Shown one piece after another: positions 18,962 to 31,038 of a stretch of DNA of 64,000 nucleotides. The translations under genes were made by a program, and so were the position numbers. The stretch spans positions 15,177,152 through 15,241,151 of the forward strand of contig NC_058160.1 in NCBI RefSeq assembly GCF_020080835.1, written 5' to 3'. Numbering within the stretch: the first letter of the stretch is position 1; each line of letters starts with the position of its first letter. Source of the DNA: Cotesia glomerata. Its lineage: Eukaryota; Arthropoda; Insecta; Hymenoptera; Braconidae. Under the pieces are notes generated by a model. It was not told the origin of the DNA and did not search any database. It saw only the letters and a program-made list of their open reading frames with translations.

Positions 18962-21900
18962 TTAGTTAATGATGTCATTTGTTGCTAATTCAACAACTTT
19001 TCTTTTCTTCGGTACGCTTGAAATAATTCTTTTATTATCAATTGTGAGTTGACTAAATTGCTTATCAATATCTTTTTGAGTAAGTTGGAAAGTTTTATCA
19101 GTAGATTCTTCTATTGAAATATCAATTTTGTTTTGCCAGAAAATTGATATTTGTTTTAATATATCAAGTCTTTTAAAAAATTCTAAGTTACAAAAATAAC
19201 TTGTAATTGTTACTATTTCACTCATATATGATTTTATTAAATGAATGCTGTCTTCTGCGATGATATCTCGTGAATTTATTTCACTAATTAGAGGTATATC
19301 AGATATCGAGGTAGTTACTTTTTGTTTGAACATCCGTTGCTCTTTACGATAAAATGTCTTAGTCCACCTTGTATTGCAGAGATCTTCATCGAACAATGGT
19401 TGACTCAAAGATTTCCGGATTGCCAAAATATGCCGACATGGTAGAAGTGACGAGGACCTTACTTTGCATTGACAATCGTTTACAGTTACTTCAAATTCTA
19501 CACCACTTTCTGTATAAGAACCTTTTTCTTCACTGATTATGTTAATTTTTATTCTTGCGTACCAACTCCATTCTTTCATCAATAATTCAAATCCTTTTTC
19601 CGTCAGTAGATTTTGATAACTATTTTGATCATTATCTGGTAAATATTTAGTTTTAGTTTTCATAAAATTTTGCGATGCTTTATAATCGACCGCATTATTA
19701 TGAGATGTAATAAATATAAACAGGGACTCAATGAAAACTGGAGGTGAACTTCTTTTTGCTATAATTTGTTTCATTTTTTGGTTCAGTGATTCAACTCGAT
19801 TATTTGTTTCATTACTCAGATTTCCTTTCTTCATATTATATACAGTCCATTCAGATTGGCAGTTAAACCAATATTTATTAAAGTAACTCTTCAATATTTC
19901 TTCAGGCACTTCTTTACAAAATTTTTGATACTGTTCGGTGTAAGCTTCTTTAGATGAGCTATATAATAAATCATAAAACAAATTGTAAATTCTTTCTTGT
20001 TCATTTACTGATAATCCTTTACCTTTCAAGCCTCTTTTTACAGCTTGTAATGAATGAAACACACATATATATACAGGAACATTTTCGAAGTTCTCTCTTA
20101 ATACATGACGCTCAACATTATCTTTATCCGCCATGAAGGAGTTTATTCGAGTGCATGCTGCTTCATTATTTTTTTTAAAAGTTTTAATAAACCAATCAAA
20201 AGTAGAAATATTTTCTGATGCTAATAAACCAATAGCTACTATATTGGTTGAGCCATTCGAATCTTCAACAGCTACAACTACAAGTGTCAAGTTATTATTA
20301 AGTAGCTTATAGGTACCATCCATAAAAATTATTTCAGGCCATGCGTTCATGGAGTTTTTCATGTCCGGAGTAGAAAAATATAATCCCTTAAACTCATTTT
20401 CTTCTGTACAAATTGATACATCTGCTCCTGAAAAATAAATTATGTCTAAATCAACATATCGAATGAAACTGCATTCGATCTAATGAAGTTTCTCAAATTA
20501 GCAATTTTTATAATCTTTTAAATCAATTTTTTAATTATTTCTTTACAATAAATGAACGACTTTCTTTTTGAATTTTAGTTAAGAGTTTTAATGTAACTTA
20601 ATAAATAGTTTAATATTGTTGAAATATAAACAAACTGTAGAATGAAAATAGAGGAAATAATCCATAAATCTGAGAGATATAAAACATGAAGATTATACTT
20701 AAATAAAGGACTGTATCTAATTCAAATTTGTTAATTGTTAGATCAGCTGCTAATTTTACTTAAATAATTTTGTAAGAATTAGTTGAGAAAATGTAAATTC
20801 AAAATTAAATCAGAGAATTCTATTTAAGGTAGAACTCTCGATATCTCAAGTATCAAATATTCCATACGGAGCCTTATTCAAAGTACGTAGTCGATTTTTC
20901 GATGCATGTTGCATTGCAGATAAAGAGACAGAGATAATTTATGAAATTTTTTTATTGATCAGTAATACTATAGACTCTGAATCCTCACTTTTAATTGTAA
21001 AAGTATTCAAGTATTTTTAAGTCTGATTATTTTAATTTTTATCGGTGACTGAACGTCAGTTTTTGTAAAAAAAAAAAAAAATAAAATAAAATAAAAATTG
21101 GCATTTCTCATTAGAAATCAAAATCTAATCCCAAAACTTCGAAAGCTCAATATTTTTTTTCTAGTTCTCTGAACCATTTTAAAAATTTAGTAGGCTTACT
21201 ATCTCAATTTAATGTACCAATTGGTTATATTTCATTAAAATCTAAACGCTAATTATAAACTCGAGAGTACTACCTTGTTCTTGCGCGATATCAAATTTCA
21301 AAGATAAAGAAATTTTTGCTTCATGCATGTCATTACATGATAACATATCGGTGTCTGCAATGGATCAAAACAACAGTAGAAAAACATTTCTTTCTATTTC
21401 TGTCTCAAATTAATTAATTAATTAATTATAAAAATAATAATAATAAAAATAAAAATAATAACAATAATAATAACATAAAATCACTAAGAAATATCATTTA
21501 ATCTTTCATACACTGATAGAAGGATTTATTAACTATTAATAATTTAAATTATTTAAAGACAATTTTTTAATTTATTAATAGTTAATAAGTATTTATTAAT
21601 AGATAACAAATATTTATAAATAGTTAATAGAGATTTTGTTGAGTGAATTCGTTTCGCTTCCAATGTCATATGATATGAAGATTGCTTATAAACAAAAATC
21701 ATCTTTATAAATTATTTCCATTAATTTAATACATAAAAGTAATTATATAATATACTAATAAAGTTTATTGTAAAATACCAAGTTCTACCACAGCTCATAA
21801 TTCTTTTATATTTTGAAATATTTTAAAAAACGTTCATTTATTTAGTGAATCAAATTATTATCATGTATTCAAGCTGTAAGGGTTATAAAAAGTGTCAGAA

Positions 21901-23465
21901 GAAAATTGCTGTTTTTTCTTTATATTTTAAATAAATATTTATTAACAGTTACCAAATATTTATTAACTGTTAACAAATATTTATTAACTGTTAATAAGTA
22001 TTTATTAAATCTTATGATGTTAAAGATTCATTTATTAACAGTTAATAAAGCATATTAAATATAAACAAATCCTTCTATCAATGTAGAAACAAAACCACCA
22101 TTCATTGAAAATACAAATTACCTTTTTCTTTCAAAAACTTGGTGATGTGCGTTAAATCATCGTCGTCAATAATTTTTTTCAGTTTTACTTCAACGTTTGA
22201 TAAGTCTTTGAAAGTACAAGATTTTCCAAATTCCGTTAGTATATGGTGACGCAATCTTTTTTTTTCACAGTGTAACTTCATGTATTTGTGTACTTCCGTA
22301 AGTTGTTCAGGAGTTAATCTTCTATTTTCCGGATATAATTTATACATATTCTAAAACAAGAAAAATAGTAAATGAATGATTTAATAAATTTTAATTGCCA
22401 ACATATAATTAAATTTATTTAATAATTGCCTTACCCCTGTTGGCTTATGTTTTGTATGAGCTAAATCACATTCAATTATTTCCAAGTTATTATTATCTGC
22501 AGTCAATTTTAGTGTGAATGAAGCGGTACAACCAATCTTGAATGTTCTAATTGGGGCAAAAATAATCAAAAAGTTGATATAGAACATCAACAGAAAAAAA
22601 AATTAACCTTAAACTAAAAAAATTTTTTATAAGACCGAAGTTGTTTTGAATCAAGCGATGTTTTTTACACAAAAAAAATTTTTTGGCCCATTCAAACCTT
22701 ATTTTAACTAAAAAGATGAAAGTTCTTCTTAATATTTTCTTAAGCCAAGAAAATTATTTTTTGAACATTATACTTTTTCCTTTCTTAACTCTAAATCAAA
22801 AATTTATTTGACGTTCTATTTAGCAATTGCATAACTCCATTTCAGGAAATCCTTCATTTATAAGACAAAAAAGTTGAGTAAAACTATTTTTAGTAGATTT
22901 CATAGAAATCTAACTATTGCATTTGTCCTCATGGCGGAACTTATGGATTTAAGACTTATTGTACACAATGAAGCTAATATAATAATGACACTGAAGTTAG
23001 CAGGCATCTAAAAATTTTTGATTTTTTTTTTTTAATTAAATTACAACTAAAAAGATATTTTAAAAAAATTGCACTTATAGTTTTTCAAATTTTTAACATG
23101 TGATATTTTTTTTTTAATTGTTTAATTGAAATTTTTTGGATAAAAAAATTTCTAAAAATTTTGAAATACCAGCTAACTTCAATTTCATATAGTATAGATA
23201 CAATTAACTTTATTAAAGTTATATACCTGGTATCGCGAATGCCTTTTCCTTTAGTTTTATATTCGTTACCACCTCTTTTACAATAATAAACAACTTTTTT
23301 GTAACGAAGAATTTTACTGTACGGTTTAGTGATTGGAATAAGGTTTGAAGTTTTTATGGTGAATAATTCTTGACATGAGTCCATGTACTTTTTAATAAAA
23401 GCATGCGCATCACAAAAACTTGGAAATAACAATTCATTTCTCGGTACTTCTTCTTTTTTTTGCAT
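18962..23465 (-). CDS. MULE transposase, four exons
   Basis: Exons 23465-23227, 22546-22435, 22350-22122 and 20427-18962. Every junction has GT/AG and keeps frame (phases 2, 0, 1). Exons 1-2 encode a FAR1/WRKY-GCM1-like zinc cluster (VVYYCKRGG, IGCTASFTLKL, CDLAHTKHKP) that should bind the element ends. Exon 4 carries the MULE DDE catalytic domain: Asp in IFMDGTYK (~20319), Asp in FMADKDN (~20127), and Glu in NNRVESLN (~19791). A SWIM zinc finger follows, CQC-x9-CRH (~19475-19429). The frame is open from ATG to the TAA at 18962, so a catalytically complete protein is possible. A MITE (21511-22083) sits in intron 3. The gene starts ~380 bp from the divergent gene at 23849. Confidence 0.85.
21511..22083. 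mobile_element. MITE, CACTGATAGAAGG family
   Basis: Terminal inverted repeats CACTGATAGAAGGATTTATT and AAATCCTTCTATCAATG are flanked by TA on both sides. It is non-coding and inserted in intron 3 of the transposase. The interior (TTATCATGTATTCAAGCTGT) is found inverted in the copy at 37528-38047. The TA target suggests a Tc1/mariner-type mobiliser. Confidence 0.8.
22592..22800. repeat. CACAGAAAA/CTTGA-type short repeat, degraded
   Basis: Starts ATCAACAGAAAAAAAAATTAACC and contains TTTTGAATCAAGCG and TTTCTTAAGCCAAGAAAAT. Lies in intron 1 of the transposase gene. Confidence 0.45.
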
Positions 23466-23848
23466 AATTGCAGTATAAATTATAACCTTTTAAATGTTGA
23501 CGCTTTGGAAAATGTCAGCTGATCTACGCTCGTCAATAAATAAATCTTGAGCTAGACGGTAGATTATAACATCTGCTTATGGTATTCATTCTTTTATACC
23601 GACCGAGTTATTATTGTAAAAAAGAGAAGAAGACCCTAAAAAATACTCATGTAGTTCATACATCTAGGGATTTTTAATTAACCCACGGTTATAGTAAAAA
23701 CTACCAACATAAATCTATGTAGTCCCAATATAAATATAACCACATACTGCAAACAACTTCATTGATGAATCGCATAATATTAATAACCATTGTTTCTTTA
23801 CTAATACATAACTATTTATATGACAAATTATTTTGCTACGTATAAATA
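23466..23848. promoter_or_regulatory. shared upstream region of the divergent MULE genes
   Basis: 383 bp separate the ATG of the transposase (minus strand) from the ATG of the FAR1/PHD-like gene (plus strand). No other feature is seen in it, so it must hold both promoters or one bidirectional promoter. I did not identify specific core elements. It lies near the middle of the MULE. Confidence 0.6.
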
Positions 23849-26800
23849 ATGTCTGAGAATAGTCATCTGAGTAAAGGACAAAGGTTTTACAACATTAAAG
23901 ATGTTAATAATACTATTGAAAATCTGGAAAAGGTACTAAACTGTGAAATTACAAGAGGTAACACAAAAAAGCTTAATGGAAATGATGATGAATTAAAAGA
24001 GCGTTTGTACTATGAATATGTAATATTTCAATGTCCAAAATCTGGATTTCCGGACAGTAAAGTTGAAGAAAAAAATAGAAAAAGAAAGAGAGAGTAAGTA
24101 TGCATGATTAAATCAATATGAAAATTAGATTAGCGGGCATTTGACTTGTTTAAGAATTTTCTTGTTTACAATAATAATTACAAAAATTAAAAATGTCTTT
24201 TTTAAAAGATTTAAATAACTGTGAGTGCAATTAAAAAAAATTTTTTTTAGATCAAATTTAGTCAATCAAAATAATTAAAATAAAATGTATCTAAGATCTA
24301 CCTAAAATTGTTATGCATTTGCATATTTGAGTACATTCAATATAATTTATTTTGTTATATCAATGAAAATACTAAAAAATTTTTATTTTAATTAAGGTCA
24401 GCAAAGACGAACTGTCCCTTTCAAATACATCTGAAGCTAGCATCAAAAAGAAAGGCCAAAGGAGAATCACAATACCTATATGTTGAGTCATGGAGCTTCG
24501 AACATAAACATGATCCAATAGTAACCCAGTAAACACGTTTACGTCAATGTGACGTCAAAATGACATTGGGCTATGTCAGGATTTACGTAAGATACAAGTC
24601 ACGAATGAGTCATATGTGACTCATTATTTCACACTTCTTGACGTAAGATTCTGACGTAAAAATATGACGTAGTCATGACGTCAGTATTATATCTCAATGA
24701 CATTTATGACGTCAATATGACATACCTGTGATGTCTATATCATGATAATGATCTCATTATGACGTAAAAGTGATGTAAGTGATGTAAAAATTATACCTCA
24801 GAAAAAATATTTAAAAAAAAATTTCTCAAAAATAAAAAGATGGCAATTTTGAAATTAATTATAGTGTTGTGGACTTATTACAAAGTTTGAAACACTAGTT
24901 ATATGTTGATACTTGATGAAAAAATCCTGAAATATGCTGGGCTCGAACTTGGGTCCTCACGTATCGGAGTCTGGAACGCTGCTCACTTATCCAAGTAACG
25001 GTTCATGTCACGAAGTAAATAACTTATGTGATAAGCCTTACATAACGAAAAATGCTTATTTCATAATTTTTTCTGAGATTAAATGGATTTTAAGAGCTGG
25101 AATTGTATAAAATTCAAGTCTAATAATTTATACAATTTCATAAAATTTCATTAAACTCATGAAATTTTATAAAGTTCTATAAAACTTTGTAAGAAAAACT
25201 CTTATAAAAGGCTCTCTAGTGAAACTTGTGGTAATTAATAGACAATTTATAAATTTTCATAAGAATTGATTGAATCTTACACTTTCAAAAATTTTCGTCT
25301 AAAAGCGGACACAGAGAACTTTCACAAAGTGAAATTTTTTCAGAGTAAACGATGTATCCGTGTCATTTGAATATTTTTAATACTTATTGATTTCTCAAGA
25401 CTCGAATTTTTTTATTTAATTTTTCCGAAAATTTAGTATTTTTCATTTGGATTTTTCTTCTTCAAAATTTCAATTTACAAAATTTAGATTTTTTTTAATT
25501 TCAACTCTTTTAAGTATACAATTTTTTTTCTATATTTCTTTTTATTTTTAATTTCAATTTTTTTCGAAATTCGAATTTCTTTAATTTAACATACTAACAA
25601 CATTATGAAACTTGATGTACACAGTAAAAAAATTTTGCGTCATTGTGTCAAAAATTTTGTGTTAAAAATTTTATGTTAAATATTTAACATTTTTTATGTT
25701 GATTTAACACAATAAATGTTAAATTTACACTTAAAAAGTTAAATATTTAACACAAAATTTTTAACACTAAAGTTTTGACGCAATGACGCAAAAATTTTTT
25801 ACTGTGTAAAATACTATTAGTCTCGTCAATAACAATCATGGAACTGTTTGAATTATTTCAAATACAATGTTTCATAAGTAGCAGCACTAATGTCAGAAAA
25901 TTATTTTTCAAGTAATAGTGCAATATTTAAATGACTGACATTTAATTTCTTGACGCGAAATCATAAGAAATTATATGTTTACTCGCTTGACGGTTTAAAA
26001 ATTTAGAGTTCATGCCACATAAATTGAACTCGGTATTTTGTTATCAGTTTCACACCAAATCATTTATACTGAATGAAGTCGAAAATATTTTTACAATGGA
26101 TAAAAGTACCTAAATTCATGGAAAAAATATAAGTGAGAAACATATGCAACGAAAAAAAAGTATTTCTTGCACCAAGAAAATTTTGACGGAGGCCGAAGTT
26201 ATATTGGAGCAAGAAGTGTTTTAGTGTCAAGAAATTTTGACTTCATTCACCAAATTTTTAGTCATCTCTAATATATTCTTGGTCCAAAGAAATTTACCTT
26301 TGAGTCAAGATTTTTTTTTTTTCTGCAGTGTATGGAAACATACAAGCAAAGATACAAAAGTTTATATCCCACATGTATTTAATTTGTATGTTTTTTCTTA
26401 AAAACGTAAATGAAAATATTTTGTATGTTATTTTCTAATATGTTAGATATATTCATTAATATTATAAATTATAAATTTTTGTTATTAAGAGCGGACTTAA
26501 ATTTGCAAGGTACCAGCTTAAATCAGCTGTTTACCTCTTCCTGATTCTTACTAAATTTTTAAACCAATTTTCACTAATATTTAGCGATTAATTGTAAATT
26601 AGACATCTTGTTAAAGAAGTTTTATATTTGATAAATTTTGATCAATCGATAATATTAAAAAAATACATTCCCCAAATTTTATCAATATTATGGAAAATAA
26701 TCGTTTGTCACTGATTTAGAAAATGACTTTCAAATTACGTCAGTATTATGTACAATTGTGACAAATTATTGATGTTAAATAATGACTCACAGATGGTATC

Positions 26801-29411
26801 GGTATTACGTAAGACCGTGACTTGTCACTGATGTAAACGCATGATATTAAACTTACGTCAAGATTACGTACAGCCGTGACTTGTCACTGATGTAAACGCA
26901 TGATGTTAAACTTACGTCGTTATGACATACAATGATGGCATTAATATTACGTAATATTGTAGTTTATATATTATGTCAGTTGTACGGAATATCTAAGTCA
27001 TTTCCGTTACATCATAGAGAAGTAATAAACTTACATCAGTATGATGTCAAAAATATATCATATATTTTTACATCATAATTGGATCACAAGACAGGTCAAT
27101 TTTACGTCATATTTACGTAAAATATTGTGACATTCCTATGACTTATAAATGACGTCATATTGAAGTCATGTGTTCACTGGGAATGGATGTAAATATCAAG
27201 ATTCGTATATCTATATTAAATTGCATTATTTACAAATAAAATAACCATTAAATTTTCTCTTTTACACAGACTACTAATGATCCAGGAACTAGCAATGTAA
27301 GTGCATCTGTAAATTCTTGCAATTATACTATTCAATATTTATTTATAATTAACTTATTTATATTTTGGGTTACATAAAGGAATCACAAACTAAAAAGAAA
27401 AGAATGAGGAAAAATCGTCAAACATCTGCCAATCAAATGTCCGGTACAGTTGTAAGTAATAATGTAGCAACAAAGTATTAAAATAAGTGTTAAAAATGTG
27501 TATTTTATAATTACAAAAAATTAAAAACTTCCTTTATCAGAGCAAAATTTTAATGATAGATCATATAAAAAATGATGCTTCTCAATAATTATATGTTAAA
27601 CAGAAATTTGAATGATGTGAATTATTTAATACACAATTAATTATTCAAGTGTCAAACTTCAAAAATATATTATTTCAAACTAACATAAAAGAACATTATA
27701 ATAAATAATATATTCAATTAAAAATATGAATTAATTAATTTTTTTCTATTACCAGAATCGACAACCCGGGATTTCCAAGGATCCATCTCGTTCTACGGTA
27801 GCCGATGATTCTGAAAACGAGTTTGATTTAGGAATAAAATTAGTTAAAGATAAGAAATCGAGTCTTCAGAATGAACAAGCTAGTCCTGATGTTGAGTTTG
27901 AGTCAGCATTACAAGCAGTTGAAAAAATAGTCCTATCAAGAACTGAACGAGGCGAATGTCTTAAAAAATTGGAGAATCTCTTATTATTTTTCAAGAATAA
28001 TGATTATCCAAATGAGAGTAATCGAATAAATAATATAGGATCATTAAACAAATCCGCGAATGATAAAAATTCTAGAGCTGCCATCAATGAAAAATCTCCA
28101 GCTGAAACTGGTGACATACCTGAAAAAGTTGATATTATTCCGATTCAAACCAAAATACTTTCAGTTGACGCTAATAGCTCAGGGAATAAAAATCATTCAG
28201 ATCTTCCTCATAATTATGAATTTTCTGATAATACCGATATGCATTTAAATGCAAAAAATCCAGCTGGTAGTGAGATTGGGTATGAAATGAAGACTGATGA
28301 AATAAGAGACAGCAAAAAAATTGATAAGGCTGAGGCGTCTACTGTTGGAAATATATTACAAGCTCTTGGTACTCATTGTGTAATAAGTAAAATAGTGAAG
28401 GAAACTACGCCTTTAAGTATAATTGATGATCCTGCAAGTACCAACAATGAAAATATAAATGTTGTAATTCTTAATAACTCTTCGGGCAACGGTGAAAACA
28501 TGGCTGAAAAAAACAGCATTACTTCTGCCCACATTGAGAAGCCTCAGTTTGACGGTAATAATTCAGGCAATAAAAATCATTCGGATCTTGTTAGTAATGA
28601 TCAATTGTCTGATGCTATTGTTATGCATTTAAATGTAAAAAATCCAGCTGGCAATGAAATTGGGGATAGAATCATTGAGGAATCTCCAGCTGGAACTGGT
28701 GACATACCTGCAAAATTTGATACTATTCCGACTCAAGTCCAAATACTTTTAGCTGACGCTAATAGCTCCGACAATAAAAATCATTCAGATCTTCCTGATA
28801 ATTATGAATTTTCTGATAATACCGATATACAATTAAATGCAAATAACCCAGTTGATGGTGAGATTGTGAATCAGGCGAAAACTACTGACGATCATACTGA
28901 TACTAACCTCATATCAATTTCTAATGAGCTCGAGTTGGAAAAAAGCGGTATTGTTGATGAAGGCAACAAAAAATCAGAAACTGACAATGTTCATCAAAAG
29001 ACCATGCCCGTGGAATTTGCTCTATTACCACAAGCCGAACAAGAATTTAGAATTTTATTATCAATTTTCAATGATGAAGAGTATGTTCAAAGAGTTGATA
29101 AGAGAAATAAAATTAAAAAGAGCGATGTTACCAAACTAACGTATATTGATTTGAAAGATCCAATAGTTAGTTGTGATCTTGATCCTGTTAAACAATATTT
29201 CACTTCTCACGCGTTCACGTATCTAAAAGAAGTAATCCAAGTCAAAATTGATAGCCATGTATGGACTTGTGAAGCCTGCAAAAAAAGTATTGTTGAGCAG
29301 TGTGTTTGTTGTGACCAATGCTTATATTGGTTTGAATGGAGTTGTGCAGGAATCAACGAGAATCCGACAGAAAATTGGTTCTGCAAAAATTGCATTGACA
29401 AGAATAATTAA
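23849..29411 (+). CDS. FAR1-like zinc cluster + PHD-like finger protein of the MULE
   Basis: Proposed exons: 23849-24093, 24397-~24530, 27270-27296, 27380-27451, 27756-29411, with GT/AG borders and consistent phases. The first two encode a zinc cluster related to that of the transposase (YVIFQCPKSG, KTNCPFQIHLKL, SFEHKHDPI), and the exon 1/2 border falls at the same place and phase (2). The last exon has imperfect internal repeats (SSGNKNHSDLPHNYEFSDNT type, three times), a conserved IKKSDVTKLTYIDLKDPIVS, and a C-terminal finger CEAC-CVCCDQC-WFEWSC-WFCKNC. No DDE or SWIM domain is present. A 2.7-kb transposon now sits at the end of exon 2, so correct splicing is uncertain. Probable role: DNA- or chromatin-binding partner or repressor of the transposase (inference). 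Confidence 0.7.
24935..25003 (-). repeat. tRNA-like (SINE-type) fragment
   Basis: On the minus strand, TGGATAAGTGAGCAGCG resembles an A box and CAAGTTCGAGCCC a B box about 45 nt downstream, the spacing of an internal RNA polymerase III promoter. No full cloverleaf or CCA end can be drawn, so this is a tRNA-derived repeat at most. Confidence 0.4.
25620..25806. mobile_element. 187-bp MITE, TA-flanked
   Basis: Starts CACAGTAAAAAAATTTTGCG and ends with the inverse TTTTTTACTGTG; TA on both sides. The arms of ~35 bp contain GCGTCATTG inverted against CAATGACGC. The interior is made of GTTAAATATTTAAC palindromes. Confidence 0.85.
26135..26332. repeat. CTTGA/CAAGA short repeat
   Basis: Copy of the series with TTTCTTGCACCAAGAAAAT, ATTCTTGGTCCAAAG and the right end TTTTTTCTGCAGTG before TA. 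Confidence 0.5.
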
Positions 29412-30839
29412 AACATAACAGATATCACACTTGTTTAGATGTCAATTTATTGATAATAAATAAATATAAGAACTGAGGATAAATGATAGCTTAATTCAAA
29501 CTATTATATCGATTATAAACTATAGTGTTATATCGATTTAACTATAATATCGATTAAGATATTTTATTTAATATTTAAAGTTGTTAGGTTCTCAAATAAT
29601 CTATTATAAATATAAAATATGTTGACAGTATCTCTTTCATTGACATATATGATGATTATAAATTATCTCACTGGTTGTTTTTTTGTAATGTTATTTAACA
29701 AAACTGAAAATATAATTTCGGAAATTATTTATGTAGTTTAAATATTTTAAATTTGAATTTACAGAATTATTTACATAATGTTAAACTAATTAAATAACCT
29801 TATTTATCTTCTTATTTTTAATATGCGCTGCATAAATTCTTGTCATGATTAGTAAAGTTATACATCTCATAAAACGTACTGTTTGCGGCTGTACATAGCT
29901 ATTAACTAGTAAGTCATATAATTTTCCATTTACTTATGAAATAGCAGACATATGTAAGTTTCAAGAAAACACTCACAAGAATAATCTATATCTAATGCTT
30001 CACAAAATTTTTGATTTTTTATATTATAATAGAAATTAATTGAAAAGAAAAAAAAATTATTTAAGGTAGTAATGAGTCTGATAACATTAAGTATCTTGTA
30101 TGTAATCAGTGTAATCGATGAAATATTTATTACATAAACACAGTTTCCTGTATCTGGATTGAAATTACTTTGTCTGAGTAGATTTTAATTTGATTAAATT
30201 TGTTTCAAAACCACATTGTTTGCATAACATTTCAAAGAAAATATCTGACTAAGACTTATGTCCTTTTGAGCTGGGATTTTTTTACTTGAGTACTATACAA
30301 GTTGAAATTTGCATACGAAAAATTGCTGAGAATCTCTATCTCTTAAAATCGATGGATGGTCGAGATCGTTGGGCTTTTCTTAAGACATATTCTAATGACA
30401 TCTGCACTATATCTACACGATTGCTTTCATTTTACGGAAAATTATCCTTGAAAATTATCTGGGACTACATTCTATTACTTTTTTAAAGCTTAAAATAAAA
30501 CTGATTTCGAAGAAATAAATTAAAAAAATTTTTAATTCCCGTATCAATTAAATTTTATTTGTGATTTTATACTTTAGTTTTGTGACATTAAAAAAAAAGT
30601 GTCATTTCTACGATAATACTGTAGTAAAATACATTCTATAAGCCGTAAATAAGTTTTTGGTTTTAAAATTAAATAAATTGCGTTAATTTAAAATTAATTT
30701 TTTTTTATCAGTACTTTAAATATTAATAATTAGTTATAAAATTCTGTCTTTATAGGTTGGGCTGATTACTAATTGTAAGATTGAGAATATTTACCTAAGC
30801 TCTATATACTGACCACCTATGGTCCTAATACTGATGACA
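29412..30839. other. no supported gene
   Basis: AT-rich MULE interior downstream of the FAR1/PHD-like gene. Any polyadenylation signal of that gene would be here (AATAAATAAATATAAG at ~29455 is a candidate). A 66-codon open frame at 30286-30486 has no recognisable similarity. Confidence 0.5.
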
Positions 30840-30841
30840 CA

Positions 30842-31038
30842 GAAAAAAAATGTTCTTGAATCAAATATATAATTTTGAAGAACTTCATCTTCTTGATTTG
30901 AGTAAATAACTTCTTAAACTAAGAAATTTTTACTTGGTTTTAGTAAATTTTACTTGATTCAAGACAATTATCCTCTTAAAAATTATTTTCTTGGTTCAAG
31001 AATTTTCCTCTCGAATCAAGTTAATATTTTGTTCAGTG
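30842..31038. repeat. CACAGAAAA/CTTGAATCAA short repeat
   Basis: Begins CACAGAAAAAAAATGTTCTT and contains AATTTTGAAGAACTTCA, shared with the copies at 15.6 and 34.9 kb; ends TTTGTTCAGTG before TA. Confidence 0.6.

Larger units (their letters stand above)
24525..27181. mobile_element. CCCAGT-ended DNA transposon rich in TGACGT motifs
   Basis: Inverted ends: left CCCAGTAAACACGTTTACGT, right ACGTCATATTGAAGTCATGT followed by GTTCACTGGG. The outer ~250 bp on the left and ~450 bp on the right are packed with TGACGTCA/TTACGTCA-type motifs. The duplicated target is not clear (AA on both sides). The interior holds a tRNA-like stretch, a 187-bp MITE and a CTTGA-type repeat but no ORF. It lies at the exon 2/intron border of the host gene. 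Confidence 0.65.

Noticed and set aside
24935..25003. A functional tRNA gene
   Set aside because: Only box-like words are present; no cloverleaf with a proper acceptor stem can be drawn.
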